Positions 33,938 to 41,316 of a DNA stretch of 41,316 nt are shown in pieces; position 1 is the first letter of the stretch, and each line of letters starts with the position of its first letter. Source of the DNA: Bacteroidales bacterium. GTDB lineage: Bacteria; Bacteroidota; Bacteroidia; Bacteroidales; UBA932. The stretch lies in assembly GCA_017469745.1 (NCBI GenBank), contig JAFUFS010000017.1, forward strand, positions 1 to 41,316, written 5' to 3'. The notes beneath the pieces were generated by a model that did not search any database, had not been told where the DNA came from, and saw only the letters and a program-made list of their open reading frames with translations. A program made the position numbers and the translations under genes.

Positions 33938-33957
33938 TGAGCAAAGCGAAGAATCTC
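33929..33957 (+). repeat. Short interspersed repeat at the tcdA 5' end
   Basis: Copy of the element found at 2581-2609 (about 23 of 29 bases identical). On the minus strand it reads RFFALLRMTG. It lies where the tcdA transcript should begin. Confidence 0.75.
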
Positions 33958-33958
33958 A

Positions 33959-33988
33959 CAAATTTAATCAATTTCTCATTGAAACAAA
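33959..33988 (-). promoter_or_regulatory. Promoter of the tcdA operon
   Basis: On the minus strand TTTG (33988-33985), an 18-nt spacer, and TAAATTTG (33966-33959). Transcription would begin near 33953, inside the interspersed repeat and upstream of the first repeat-borne ATG at 33935. Confidence 0.55.
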
Positions 33989-34004
33989 TTCAAAACAATA
34001 ACCG

Positions 34005-34012
34005 TATATTTG
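34005..34012 (+). promoter_or_regulatory. -7 box of ssrA
   Basis: TATATTTG, 12 nt before the mature tmRNA 5' end at 34025. A TTG at 33979-33981 is 23 nt upstream, longer than ideal. It is divergent from the tcdA promoter. Confidence 0.6.
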
Positions 34013-34024
34013 TAGCACCACAAT

Positions 34025-34423
34025 GGGGATGTTCTGGTTTTGACAGCAATGATTTCGGGTGGTAAGCACGCCGGGCTTCTGAGAGATCTGCCCGCCAAAC
34101 CGTTCTCTCGACAATTTAGTTGCCAACAACAACTACGCACTCGCTGCTTAATTTGACCAAGTCAAATGGCTTAATCCGATCCGCCTAGGCTGCGGATCCG
34201 ACGAGTATCCTGCGGACTTTACGCCTTCTATGTTCCGAGTACAGGGTATCATTCAAGAAGGACGCACCGGCGGACTCCCTTAAAGCCGGCCAAGATTCAG
34301 GGGATAAGCTTCGGCTGGCCCGCCTTCCGGCAGGCCGGGGCCGACAACCAAAGGAAGGATAAGCGTGTAGAAAGCTGCTGGGGACGTTGTTTGGACGGCG
34401 GTTCGACTCCGCCCATCTCCACC
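34025..34423 (+). ncRNA. ssrA: Transfer-messenger RNA (tmRNA)
   Basis: The 5' end GGGGATG pairs with CATCTCC at 34414-34420 to form the acceptor stem, with the T-arm GGTTCGACTCC just before it (tRNA-like domain). The mRNA-like part has a resume codon GCC at 34122 and the frame GCC AAC AAC AAC TAC GCA CTC GCT GCT TAA, giving the tag (A)ANNNYALAA. The ALAA end is the degradation signal read by ClpXP-type proteases. After the discriminator A only CC of CCA is encoded (T follows), so the CCA enzyme must complete it. It works with SmpB to rescue stalled ribosomes. About 399 nt, normal for the group. Confidence 0.96.
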
Positions 34424-34509
34424 TTAATTACGGGGGCTAGGCCGCCCCCGAACCCCTTGCGGTCTTTCCGCCTCCACGACTTTTCTGCCGAAAAGTCCCG
34501 GCCCGGCCG

Positions 34510-34529
34510 GTCGCCTGATGGCGACTTTT
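34510..34529 (+). terminator. Probable intrinsic terminator of ssrA
   Basis: GTCGCC-TGAT-GGCGAC, a perfect 6-bp stem with a 4-nt loop, followed by TTTT. It is about 90 nt after the mature tmRNA end. Confidence 0.6.
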
Positions 34530-34709
34530 CCCTGAAATTGGCTGTTATTTAATACGTTGTCAATCAGAATCTTAACGGCTTTAACGGTGGAGTTTTCAGG
34601 ACCGTCTAATTGCTTAATGCTCAGATTGACAAACGATTACGTAACAGCATCAAATCCTTATCATTTCGAAGAATTGCAACGTGTGTTACAGTAACGGCCG
34701 TTGCTCATA

Positions 34710-34741
34710 TTTGGATATACCATTGAAAATAAATACCTTTG
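34710..34741 (+). promoter_or_regulatory. Promoter of the GH13/GH28-like operon
   Basis: TTTG (34710-34713), a 20-nt spacer and TACCTTTG (34734-34741). The ATG at 34747 is only five bases after the -7 box, so the transcript should be leaderless or nearly so. Confidence 0.65.
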
Positions 34742-34746
34742 GTTCT

Positions 34747-36114
34747 ATGAGAAATAGTATTGCTTTCAAAGCCGGCATGGCGATCCTCATTGCCATCTCC
34801 AGTGTTGCATCTGTCGGATGCAGCCAAAGCACAGGGTACAAGACTGAAGATCCGCAGGATGTCGTGATGTACCAGGTCAATCCCCGCAATTTCGCCCCTG
34901 AGAATTCCTTCCAGGCCGTCGACGCCCGGCTGGATGAAATCCGTGCTCTTGGAACCAACACGATATGGTTCATGCCGATCTGCGAAATCGGCGTCGATAA
35001 ATCCGTAAACAGTCCTTACTGCGTCCGGAACTACACTGCAGTCAACCCGGAGTTCGGCACCTTGGATGATTTCAAGACGCTGGTAGCCCATGCCCACGAC
35101 AAAGGCATGGCCGTCATCATCGACTGGGTCGCGAATCATACTTCGTGGGACAACCAGTGGATCAAGGACCATCCCGACTGGTACACCCATGACGAAGAAG
35201 GCGTAATCATCCATCCTGACGGAACAGGCTGGAATGACGTAGCGGACCTTAACTTCGACAATCCTGGCCTTTGCCAGGCCATGATAGATGCCATGAAATT
35301 CTGGGTCGAACAGGTCGGAGTCGACGGCTTCCGCTGCGATGCCGCCGACTATGTCCCCTTCGAATTCTGGAAAGACTGTGTCGCCCAGCTCCGTGCCACC
35401 GGCCACGACCTGCTGATGTTGGCGGAAGGCGGACGCAAGGACCATTTCGATGCCGGTTTCGATATGAACTACGCCTGGGGCTGGCTCGCCGCCCTCAGAC
35501 GTGTATTCAACGGTGAGACCGTGACTGTTCCGAACCGCATACGGCCTGTCAACCGTCCAGTCCCCGTCAGCACCCTCTTCGCCGCCGACTCAAGTGAATA
35601 TGCCGGTCTTCCTGCCGGCAAGGTAAAGCTGCGTTTCACCACCAACCACGACGAATATGCCAAGCAGTCTCCCGTCCGGGAGTTCTTCGGCAACGACGGA
35701 TCGATGGCGGCTTTCGTTGCGACGGCTTTCATCCACGGAGGAATACTCGTGTACGGCTGCCAGGAAGTAGGCTACCCCGGAAGGATCAATTTCTTCAATT
35801 ACGCTGAAATCGACTGGGATGCCAATCCGGACATGGTCAAGGCTTATAAGGAACTGATTTCCCTCTATAACGACCACACTGCCCTTCGCAGCGGCACTCT
35901 GGTCCCCTACCCCCACAATGACGTCCTGACCTTCGAACGCACGGATAAGGACGAGACCATCCTGGTCATGGTCAACCTCCGCGACCGCCAGGTCAGCGCC
36001 CCTGTCCCGGCGAGCTGGCAAGGCCGGAATGCCAAGGACCTGATCTCCGGGAAGAACGTATCCTTCAGCGAGACCGAACTTCTCAGCCCCTTTGAATATA
36101 TTATCGTCGAATAA
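34747..36114 (+). CDS. GH13 alpha-amylase-family lipoprotein
   Basis: 455 residues. The signal peptide ends at a lipobox-like SVGC (Cys25), so the protein is lipid-anchored, probably on the surface or facing the periplasm. The GH13 barrel blocks are visible: VIIDWVANHTS (region I), GVDGFRCDAAD (region II, nucleophile Asp in RCD), LMLAEGG (region III, acid/base Glu) and FTTNHDEY (region IV, transition-state Asp). The C-terminal beta-sandwich is short and ends FEYIIVE. It should cleave or transfer alpha-glucan linkages. The exact subfamily is not assignable by eye. ATG 34747 is chosen because the promoter covers the longer frame from 34681. It is followed after 11 nt by the beta-helix enzyme. 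Confidence 0.92.
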   Translation: MRNSIAFKAGMAILIAISSVASVGCSQSTGYKTEDPQDVVMYQVNPRNFAPENSFQAVDARLDEIRALGTNTIWFMPICEIGVDKSVNSPYCVRNYTAVNPEFGTLDDFKTLVAHAHDKGMAVIIDWVANHTSWDNQWIKDHPDWYTHDEEGVIIHPDGTGWNDVADLNFDNPGLCQAMIDAMKFWVEQVGVDGFRCDAADYVPFEFWKDCVAQLRATGHDLLMLAEGGRKDHFDAGFDMNYAWGWLAALRRVFNGETVTVPNRIRPVNRPVPVSTLFAADSSEYAGLPAGKVKLRFTTNHDEYAKQSPVREFFGNDGSMAAFVATAFIHGGILVYGCQEVGYPGRINFFNYAEIDWDANPDMVKAYKELISLYNDHTALRSGTLVPYPHNDVLTFERTDKDETILVMVNLRDRQVSAPVPASWQGRNAKDLISGKNVSFSETELLSPFEYIIVE

Positions 36115-36125
36115 TTCATTTCACC

Positions 36126-37553
36126 ATGAAAAGATTGGTTGCCTTCCTGCTTGGCATTGCCTTATTCCTTCCGGCCATAGCCCAGAACGTCGTCACCTAT
36201 CCGGCAATTCCAGGTATGACTGCCAGTCCTGAATATTCATTGACGGTCGGCAACACACCTGTCTGGGTCGAACAGGTCGGTCCCGACGGCATGGAGGGCC
36301 TTCATGTCGCCAACTTCTCATGCGAGGGTCCGCTGGCCATAACGATTGAGACACAGGACAAGATCAAGGAGTACACCATCCAGCCTGCCAGTGCCCGAAT
36401 CAAGGCTGCTGTCAGGAAAAACAAGCTGACCTTCAGGATCGACGGACCGAAGAAACTCTACATCCGGATCAACGACAAGCCTTACCTGGCCTTGTTCGCC
36501 AATCCTCTCGAAACGGAGATTCTATCTGCCGGCACTCCCGGTGTCCGTTATTTCGGCCCCGGCGTCCATGATGCAGGCCAGATTGCCCTCGAAGACGACA
36601 TGACCATCTACATCGCTGGCGGTGCCCTGGTCAACGGACAGATCCGAGGCTCAGGCAAGAATGTCCGAATCCTCGGGCGTGGATCCTTCGGCGGAAATCT
36701 GAGCGTGTCAGGTTGCGAGAATCTCACAGTGGACGGGATATTCATGCGCAGCACGCGAGGCTGGACGAACACCGTCACCAACAGCCGCAACACTGTCTAC
36801 TGCAATGTCAAGGTCTTTTCGCACACCGGCACCTGGGGTCTGGACGGTATCAACCCCGTCTCCTGCAAAGGTTTCCTGATTGATGACTGTTTCATCCGCA
36901 CCCGTGACGACTGCATCGCGGTCAAGGCCAACGGCAACCCGGACAATTTCGACCTGAGCTGCCGGGATGTAACTGTCCGCGGCTGCCTGCTCGTTGGCTG
37001 GGACCATGCTGACGGAATGACCCTGGGATTCGAACTGAACGGAGGTACGGTCGAGAACATAAGGATGACAGACTGCGACATCCTCCGTGCCCGCGGTTCC
37101 GGCCGGACCGGAGGGCATGCAGCTTTCAGCATCGTGTGTGACGGTCCCTCAGAAGTCAGGAACATCACTTTCGAGAACATCCGCGTCGAATCTGACATTG
37201 AATACAAGAACCTGGAGATCATCCTTACGGAAGGCGAACGCTACGGCAACGGAAAGATGGGCTCCATCAAGGGTGTCCTCCTGAAGAATGTCCATTGGGC
37301 GAATGCCGGCAAGCCTTTCACCCTGGTGGGACATCCCACACGCTTTGTCGAAGACATCACTTTCGAAGACTGCTACGCAGGGGGTAAAAAAATATCCTGC
37401 CTGAAAGATGCTGACTTCCAGGCAGAATATGTAAAAGGTCTTGTCTTCATCCCAGGCGGCCCCGCAGTCGTGGAGCGCCATCCAAAAGAGCCTTATTCAG
37501 GCCGCGTTCCAGGCCAACGGAACTCCCAGGGCGCAGACAGGCGCAGACCGTAG
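36126..37553 (+). CDS. Right-handed beta-helix glycosidase, GH28-like
   Basis: 475 residues with signal peptide MKRLVAFLLGIALFLPAIAQ. An N-terminal beta-sandwich (about 25-130) precedes a parallel beta-helix. The typical entry is FGPGVHDAGQIALEDDMTIY. The catalytic-type Asp cluster is in DGINPVSCKGFLIDDCFIRT and then RDDCIAVKANG, the arrangement of polygalacturonase-type GH28 enzymes, with a later WDHADGMTLGFE in place of the usual G-H-G block. GH49 (dextranase/isopullulanase) shares fold and Asp layout and would suit the GH13 neighbour better, so the family assignment is open. The last 25 residues are basic and low in complexity (GQRNSQGADRRRP), unlike a beta-helix end. The stop is one base from the convergent EEP gene. 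Confidence 0.82.
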   Translation: MKRLVAFLLGIALFLPAIAQNVVTYPAIPGMTASPEYSLTVGNTPVWVEQVGPDGMEGLHVANFSCEGPLAITIETQDKIKEYTIQPASARIKAAVRKNKLTFRIDGPKKLYIRINDKPYLALFANPLETEILSAGTPGVRYFGPGVHDAGQIALEDDMTIYIAGGALVNGQIRGSGKNVRILGRGSFGGNLSVSGCENLTVDGIFMRSTRGWTNTVTNSRNTVYCNVKVFSHTGTWGLDGINPVSCKGFLIDDCFIRTRDDCIAVKANGNPDNFDLSCRDVTVRGCLLVGWDHADGMTLGFELNGGTVENIRMTDCDILRARGSGRTGGHAAFSIVCDGPSEVRNITFENIRVESDIEYKNLEIILTEGERYGNGKMGSIKGVLLKNVHWANAGKPFTLVGHPTRFVEDITFEDCYAGGKKISCLKDADFQAEYVKGLVFIPGGPAVVERHPKEPYSGRVPGQRNSQGADRRRP

Positions 37554-37554
37554 C

Positions 37555-38520
37555 CTACTTCATGTCGAAGTCGACTATGATCGGCAGATGGTCCGAGGGA
37601 CGCCAGAAGTTTGAAAGGTTCTGGGGATCCCTGATTGGAGTCGTGTAGTCATCCCAGATGATGTCGGCATAGGTGATACGGTCGTACAACGGTTTCGTGC
37701 AGTACACGAAGTCGATGCGGCTCGTCTTGCTGCCCGTGCTCGGCTTGAACTCCCCGGGATACTTCTCCTTGATCACGTCGATGTAAGGAGTGTTCGCACG
37801 GATGTAGTCATGCACCAGGAGCTTCGGATCGTCGTCGGCATAGCCGTACTTGTCATTGTCCACCCTTGAGCGGGAGTTGAAGTCTCCCATCATCATCCAG
37901 AGCTGGTCCTTCGCTTCAGGAATGGTGCCGATCGTGTGCTCGCAGATGTACTTCATCTCCATAGCACGGTACTTGTCGCCGCCCTGCTCCGCCTTCGAGG
38001 CCTCGCGGTCCTCGGCACGGTAGGCATAGGCCTGAGGCCAGGTGTGAAGGGTCACAATGTTCACCTTCTTACCGTTCACGTTCACGGTCGCCCAGCCGGC
38101 TCCGTGGGAAACGACAAGGTCAGGCTCCTCGCCCAGTATCTTGGATACATATTCAATAGGATACTTCGAAGTGATCACCTGGGGATAGTTGTCCCTGTGT
38201 CCGCCGATGCCCCAGTACTTGTGGCCGTAGCGGGCTGCAAGTTCGCCCCAGTTCTCCACGAGGTAACGGTCCTCCTTCGGCATGGCCTGGTCGGAGTCCG
38301 TGAGCCAGATAGACTGGGCCTCGCACCACACGCAGATGTCCGGATCCTGGGCCTTCACCCAGTCCACGAACCTGTCGTAGTTGTCGTTCTGGCCGTCCCA
38401 CATTCCGTTCTGGATGTTCCAGTAAAGCAGACGCATCGGGGCGGTCTTCTCCTTTGAGCAGGAAATCAATGCCATGGCGGCGAGAACCACCGCCATGACA
38501 GTCATAAACCTTTTTCTCAT
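37555..38520 (-). CDS. Endonuclease/exonuclease/phosphatase-family lipoprotein
   Basis: 321 residues. The signal peptide ends at lipobox LISC (Cys21). EEP-fold motifs: LLYWNIQNGMW near 31-41, the metal-binding Glu in CVWCEAQS, TLHTWP, MMGDFNSRSRVD near 222, SRIDFVYCT near 275 and the catalytic His in RPSDHLPIIVDF near 308. The fold serves nucleases, phosphodiesterases, sphingomyelinases and inositol phosphatases. An anchored exported copy next to SusCD most likely acts on phosphodiester- or phosphate-bearing ligands, but the substrate is not readable. It follows susD by 15 nt. Confidence 0.88.
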   Translation of the reverse strand: MRKRFMTVMAVVLAAMALISCSKEKTAPMRLLYWNIQNGMWDGQNDNYDRFVDWVKAQDPDICVWCEAQSIWLTDSDQAMPKEDRYLVENWGELAARYGHKYWGIGGHRDNYPQVITSKYPIEYVSKILGEEPDLVVSHGAGWATVNVNGKKVNIVTLHTWPQAYAYRAEDREASKAEQGGDKYRAMEMKYICEHTIGTIPEAKDQLWMMMGDFNSRSRVDNDKYGYADDDPKLLVHDYIRANTPYIDVIKEKYPGEFKPSTGSKTSRIDFVYCTKPLYDRITYADIIWDDYTTPIRDPQNLSNFWRPSDHLPIIVDFDMK

Positions 38521-38535
38521 AATGACCTAGACATA

Positions 38536-40080
38536 TTAGTTAGCATATCCGGGATTCTGGTCCCTGGCCTCGTCCAGAGCCTTGTTGTAGTTGAATTCCT
38601 CCACAGGAATCTTCCAGAGGTGGCACATAGGTGCAATGGTGATTTCCTTTCCGATGGAAGAGGGGTCGGTCCTCGGCCAAGGGCAAGCGACACGGTAGTT
38701 AGCCTGTACCAGCTCTTCCCATTTGCCGTGGCGCTCCTCGAAGAACCAGTGCTTGGCCTCGTTGAAGGTCTCGTAGCGTTCCTCGGTAAGAAGGGCTCCG
38801 TAGAAGAACTCATCGTAATTCGAGTAGTCGGCAGCCTTGTAGTCGAGTTCGGGATCTGCGACAGCAGGATCCTGGCCGTAGGCACGGCGCTTGATCTGGT
38901 TCAGGGCCTCGACTGCATTGTTCATGTCACCGGTACGGGCGCAGGCCTCGGCATAGGTAAGGAGGACGTCGGTGTACCTCAGCAGAGGGATGTCGATCTG
39001 GGACTTGGAACCGGAAGCATTAGGTGCACGGTACTTCAGGAGAAGGCAGGTGTTCTCTCCGTAGGTCGTAGCTGAGAAGGCATAGTGAGCAATATTCAGG
39101 GAACGCCTGAGGTCCTTCTCGCTCCAGTTCTTGATCACAGGGTTGTCAAGGTCGGTGTAGTGGGTGTAGTAACCGGTCTTGCAGACGGTGTGGACACCAT
39201 CATACAGATACTTCGGATGTGCCGTGTAGGAAAGGTAATCCCAAGTCTTGGAGTCGGTCATGTTGGTCTTGATGTAGAAGACCTCCTCTGAGGAAGTGGT
39301 TAGGCCCTCACCGAAGACCTTCTCTGCGAACTCGTCACCGGAGGAAACCTGGACCAGTGAATATGCTCCGCTGTTGATAACCTCACCGGCGTACCTCTTG
39401 GCCTCGTCGTACTTCTTTAGATCCAGGCAGACCCAGGCATAGAGAGCCTTCGCAGAGTTCTTGCAGGGAGTGTCATAGTACCTGGGCTTGTCAGGGCAAT
39501 TGGCGATTGCCTTCAGAAGGTCGGACTCGATGAGATTGTAGATGTCGGACACTGAAGACTTGGGGATATCCCACTCGTACATGTTCTCCTCTGTCCTGAG
39601 CGGGTTGGCGCCGAAGGTACGGACGAGGTTCCAATAATTGAATGCACGGAGGAAATAGAGCTCGCCCATGTAGGCGCTGATCTTATCCTGGGACATGCCG
39701 GTAGCTTCAGGAAGGCGGCTCAGTGGAGTGTTGGCCCTCATGATCGCCCTGTAGAGGTACTGGTAGTTGGTACCGCAACGCTGCAGATGGGTGGTGTTGG
39801 TGATGCCGGCATAGTTTCCGGAAGCCTGGTAGACACCCTTCGGATAGATGTGCTCGGTGTTGATCTCCAGGCTGGCGAACCAGTTGGCGTTATGGACCGA
39901 ACGCATCATGTCAAGTACAGAAACGACTGCCGAGTTGGCTTCGTTCTCGGTATTGTAGAATGTCGCCGTCGAGATGTTATAGGTGTACTTCGTTTCATCA
40001 AGCCATTCCTGGCATGCAGTAAGGCAGAGAGAAGCGAAAACGACGGCAATGGCAATGTATATCTTTTTCATGTTCGTCAT
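38536..40080 (-). CDS. SusD/RagB-family outer-membrane lipoprotein
   Basis: 514 residues. MKKIYIAIAVVFASLCLTAC gives the lipid-anchored Cys, about residue 23 of the form starting at 40080. ATG 40071 (MKKIY) is an equally good start. The SusD features are present: a TPR-like helical scaffold, AYMGELYFLRAFNYWNLVRTFG near 130 (the conserved R-x-Y/F-x-x-L block), LTYAEACARTGDMNNAVEALNQIKRRA near 375, and the C-terminal FEERHGKWEELV. The protein forms the lid on its SusC transporter and captures a glycan or peptide ligand. The ligand cannot be told from sequence. It is 3 nt after susC. Confidence 0.96.
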   Translation of the reverse strand: MTNMKKIYIAIAVVFASLCLTACQEWLDETKYTYNISTATFYNTENEANSAVVSVLDMMRSVHNANWFASLEINTEHIYPKGVYQASGNYAGITNTTHLQRCGTNYQYLYRAIMRANTPLSRLPEATGMSQDKISAYMGELYFLRAFNYWNLVRTFGANPLRTEENMYEWDIPKSSVSDIYNLIESDLLKAIANCPDKPRYYDTPCKNSAKALYAWVCLDLKKYDEAKRYAGEVINSGAYSLVQVSSGDEFAEKVFGEGLTTSSEEVFYIKTNMTDSKTWDYLSYTAHPKYLYDGVHTVCKTGYYTHYTDLDNPVIKNWSEKDLRRSLNIAHYAFSATTYGENTCLLLKYRAPNASGSKSQIDIPLLRYTDVLLTYAEACARTGDMNNAVEALNQIKRRAYGQDPAVADPELDYKAADYSNYDEFFYGALLTEERYETFNEAKHWFFEERHGKWEELVQANYRVACPWPRTDPSSIGKEITIAPMCHLWKIPVEEFNYNKALDEARDQNPGYAN

Positions 40081-40083
40081 GCT

Positions 40084-41316
40084 TTAGAAATTGACAGTAG
40101 CACCGATGGAAGCGGTCTTGACATTCGGGTAGGAAAGGTGGTCGATACCCACGTTGATGTCACCGCCCTTGGAGTTGACTTCAGGATCGACTCCTGAGTA
40201 CTTGGTCAAGGTCAGGAAGTTCTGGGCGGTCACGAAGACCCTCAGACCTGAGAAGAAATGCCTTACAGGAACGTTGTAAGCAAGGGTGATGTTCTTCAGA
40301 CGGAGGTAGGAACCGTCCTCGAGGAACCTTGTGGAATACCTTCCTGCATTGGTGTTCGTGATGACAGGGAAGGATGCCTTGCTGTTGTCAGCACCTTCCT
40401 TCCAGCTGTATTCCCAAGCCCTCTTCTCGATGTTCATACCCTGGCCGTAGGACATGTTCCTCATGTTGGAGAGGTTGTAGACCTTGTTGCCCTGGCTGCC
40501 TTGGAGGAAGAAGTTGAAGTCCCACCTCTTGTAGCGCAGACCGATGTTCAAACCGTAGGTGAAAAGAGGGAACGGAGAACCTGCCATGATACGGTCGGCA
40601 TCATCGGAATACTTTCCGTCACCATCATGGTCGGCATATTCCATACGGCCGGTCTCAGGATTGATTCCGGTGTACTCATACAGCCAGAAGTTACCGATCG
40701 GATAACCCTCGCGGAGGATGTTGATAGGACCGGAACCATAGTTGGCGTAGCTGGAACCCTTGATGTCGGTTCCACCTGCAAGCTTGACTATCTTGTTGGT
40801 GTTGTGGGCGATGTTGAACTGGGCAGTCAGTCCCCAGTCATGGGTACGGATGATGTCAGCGTCGATGTTCAATTCGATACCGCTGTTGCTCATGCTACCG
40901 ATGTTCTCAGTCGAGCTCACATAACCGGAGGACCAAGGCAGGGAAACGGTGTTCAGCAGGTTGTAGGTGTACTTGTAGTAGTAGTCGGCGGTGATCTTCA
41001 GTTTCTGGTCGAAGAGACCGAGATCGACACCGGCATTGTACTGGGCAGTGGTCTCCCACTTAAGGCTGCTGGGGAAGGAAGTGCTGGGATAATAGGACGT
41101 CAGGTTGCCGCCGCCGGTAGCCGCCTTTCCGGAAGAAAGGAGGTTCTGGGTGGCATAAGGAGAGATGGCCGTTGAACCGGTCACACCGTAGCCGAGGCGG
41201 AACTTGAGGTCGCTGATCTGGCGGATACCCTTCATCCAAGGCTCATCGGAAACACGCCATGCGAAAGCTCCTGAAGGGAAGTAGCCCCACCTCTGGCCTT
41301 CGGAATAACGGCTGGA
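40084..41316 (-). CDS. SusC/RagA-family TonB-dependent transporter, C-terminal part (cut by window edge)
   Basis: The C-terminal 410 residues of a SusC-like outer-membrane beta-barrel. The frame is open to the right edge and reads YSEGQRWGYFPSGAFAWRVS from the first codons, the standard SusC block. Further barrel landmarks are LKFRLGYGVTGSTAISPYA, WETTAQYNAGVDLGLFD, NIGSMSNSGIELNID, and the C-terminal FVTAQNFLTLTKYSGVDPE followed by ASIGATVNF. The plug, carboxypeptidase-like domain and TonB box lie outside the window. It imports oligomers across the outer membrane with SusD, driven by TonB. Confidence 0.97.
   Translation of the reverse strand, partial: SSRYSEGQRWGYFPSGAFAWRVSDEPWMKGIRQISDLKFRLGYGVTGSTAISPYATQNLLSSGKAATGGGNLTSYYPSTSFPSSLKWETTAQYNAGVDLGLFDQKLKITADYYYKYTYNLLNTVSLPWSSGYVSSTENIGSMSNSGIELNIDADIIRTHDWGLTAQFNIAHNTNKIVKLAGGTDIKGSSYANYGSGPINILREGYPIGNFWLYEYTGINPETGRMEYADHDGDGKYSDDADRIMAGSPFPLFTYGLNIGLRYKRWDFNFFLQGSQGNKVYNLSNMRNMSYGQGMNIEKRAWEYSWKEGADNSKASFPVITNTNAGRYSTRFLEDGSYLRLKNITLAYNVPVRHFFSGLRVFVTAQNFLTLTKYSGVDPEVNSKGGDINVGIDHLSYPNVKTASIGATVNF

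Larger units (their letters stand above)
34424..34746 (+). other. Structured intergenic region between ssrA and the GH13 gene
   Basis: No gene is seen in these 323 bases. From left to right: a GC-rich hairpin CGGGGGC-TAGGCC-GCCCCCG (34431-34450); a hairpin GACTTTTC-TGCC-GAAAAGTC (34478-34497); the ssrA terminator (34510-34529); an inverted repeat TTGTCAATC...GATTGACAA (34557-34565 and 34624-34632) enclosing a weaker ACGGT/ACCGT pair; then the GH13 promoter (34710-34741). Confidence 0.7.

Noticed and set aside
33892..33957. CRISPR-like array
   Set aside because: Units are 18 bp, directly adjacent with no spacers, and carry start codons for tcdA; this is a simple tandem repeat.
34400..34450. 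Integrase attachment site at the ssrA 3' end
   Set aside because: No second copy of the ssrA 3' end is seen downstream, and xerC nearby is the housekeeping type embedded in an operon, so no integrated element is supported.

Overview
The window reads as a chromosomal segment from a member of the Bacteroidota, most likely order Bacteroidales. The evidence is a SusC/SusD pair with lipoprotein-rich carbohydrate genes, a dipeptidyl peptidase IV, promoter boxes of the Bacteroidota type (TAnnTTTG at about -7), almost no Shine-Dalgarno sequences, and a tmRNA tag ending NNNYALAA. The coding DNA is moderately GC-rich, which would suit uncultured gut or rumen lineages related to Rikenellaceae or Cryptobacteroides, but the genus is a guess. 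Gene content is mostly housekeeping with two glycan-related patches. I see no prophage, insertion sequence, CRISPR array, tRNA or rRNA gene.

Layout. 1-778 (-): N-terminal part of a lipoprotein cut by the window edge. 992-1096 (-): the SRP 4.5S-type RNA. 1106-1588 (-): cytidine deaminase interrupted by one in-frame TAG. 1671-3185 (+): mnmA, convergent with the phosphohexomutase gene (3186-4859). 13328-4907 (-) is a tight six-gene operon: coiled-coil membrane protein, TrkH, RecD-like helicase, DPP IV, secreted protein of unknown function, THUMP-like methyltransferase. 18488-13372 (-) is a second tight operon: yicC, rmuC (with an apparent one-base frameshift), AGE-family epimerase, DUF4838 lipoprotein. 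18554-22733 (+): DUF4886 protein, PrxQ/Bcp peroxiredoxin, glnS, LolC/E-like permease. 28837-22717 (-): ABC ATPase and permease, a 5'-nucleotidase split into two genes in swapped order, and a GH2 beta-galactosidase-like enzyme. 29947-28904 (-): holA. 33935-30051 (-): tcdA, stand-alone HsdR-N nuclease-like gene, CCA-adding enzyme, xerC, hpf, then an intrinsic terminator. 34025-34423 (+): ssrA with a structured tail. 34747-37553 (+): GH13 and beta-helix GH28-like enzymes. 41316-37555 (-): susC (partial), susD and an EEP-family lipoprotein, facing the GH13/GH28-like genes.

The genes form translationally coupled strings with ATGA, TGATG or short overlaps, and the three convergent junctions have no spacer. 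tmRNA, HPF, TcdA, MnmA, the CCA enzyme, GlnRS and YicC give the window a translation and RNA quality-control flavour. SusCD, GH13, GH28-like, GH2, AGE and DUF4838 proteins point to glycan use.

The points most worth a second look are: two single-base disruptions (cdd amber codon, rmuC frameshift); a short interspersed repeat found both inside the mnmA reading frame and at the 5' end of tcdA, where an adjoining 18-bp tandem repeat supplies three in-frame start codons; -7 boxes that abut start codons and suggest leaderless mRNAs; a mutually exclusive hairpin arrangement after ssrA; and an orphan sensor-like membrane protein coupled to TrkH. I did not find a clearly new multi-gene system.
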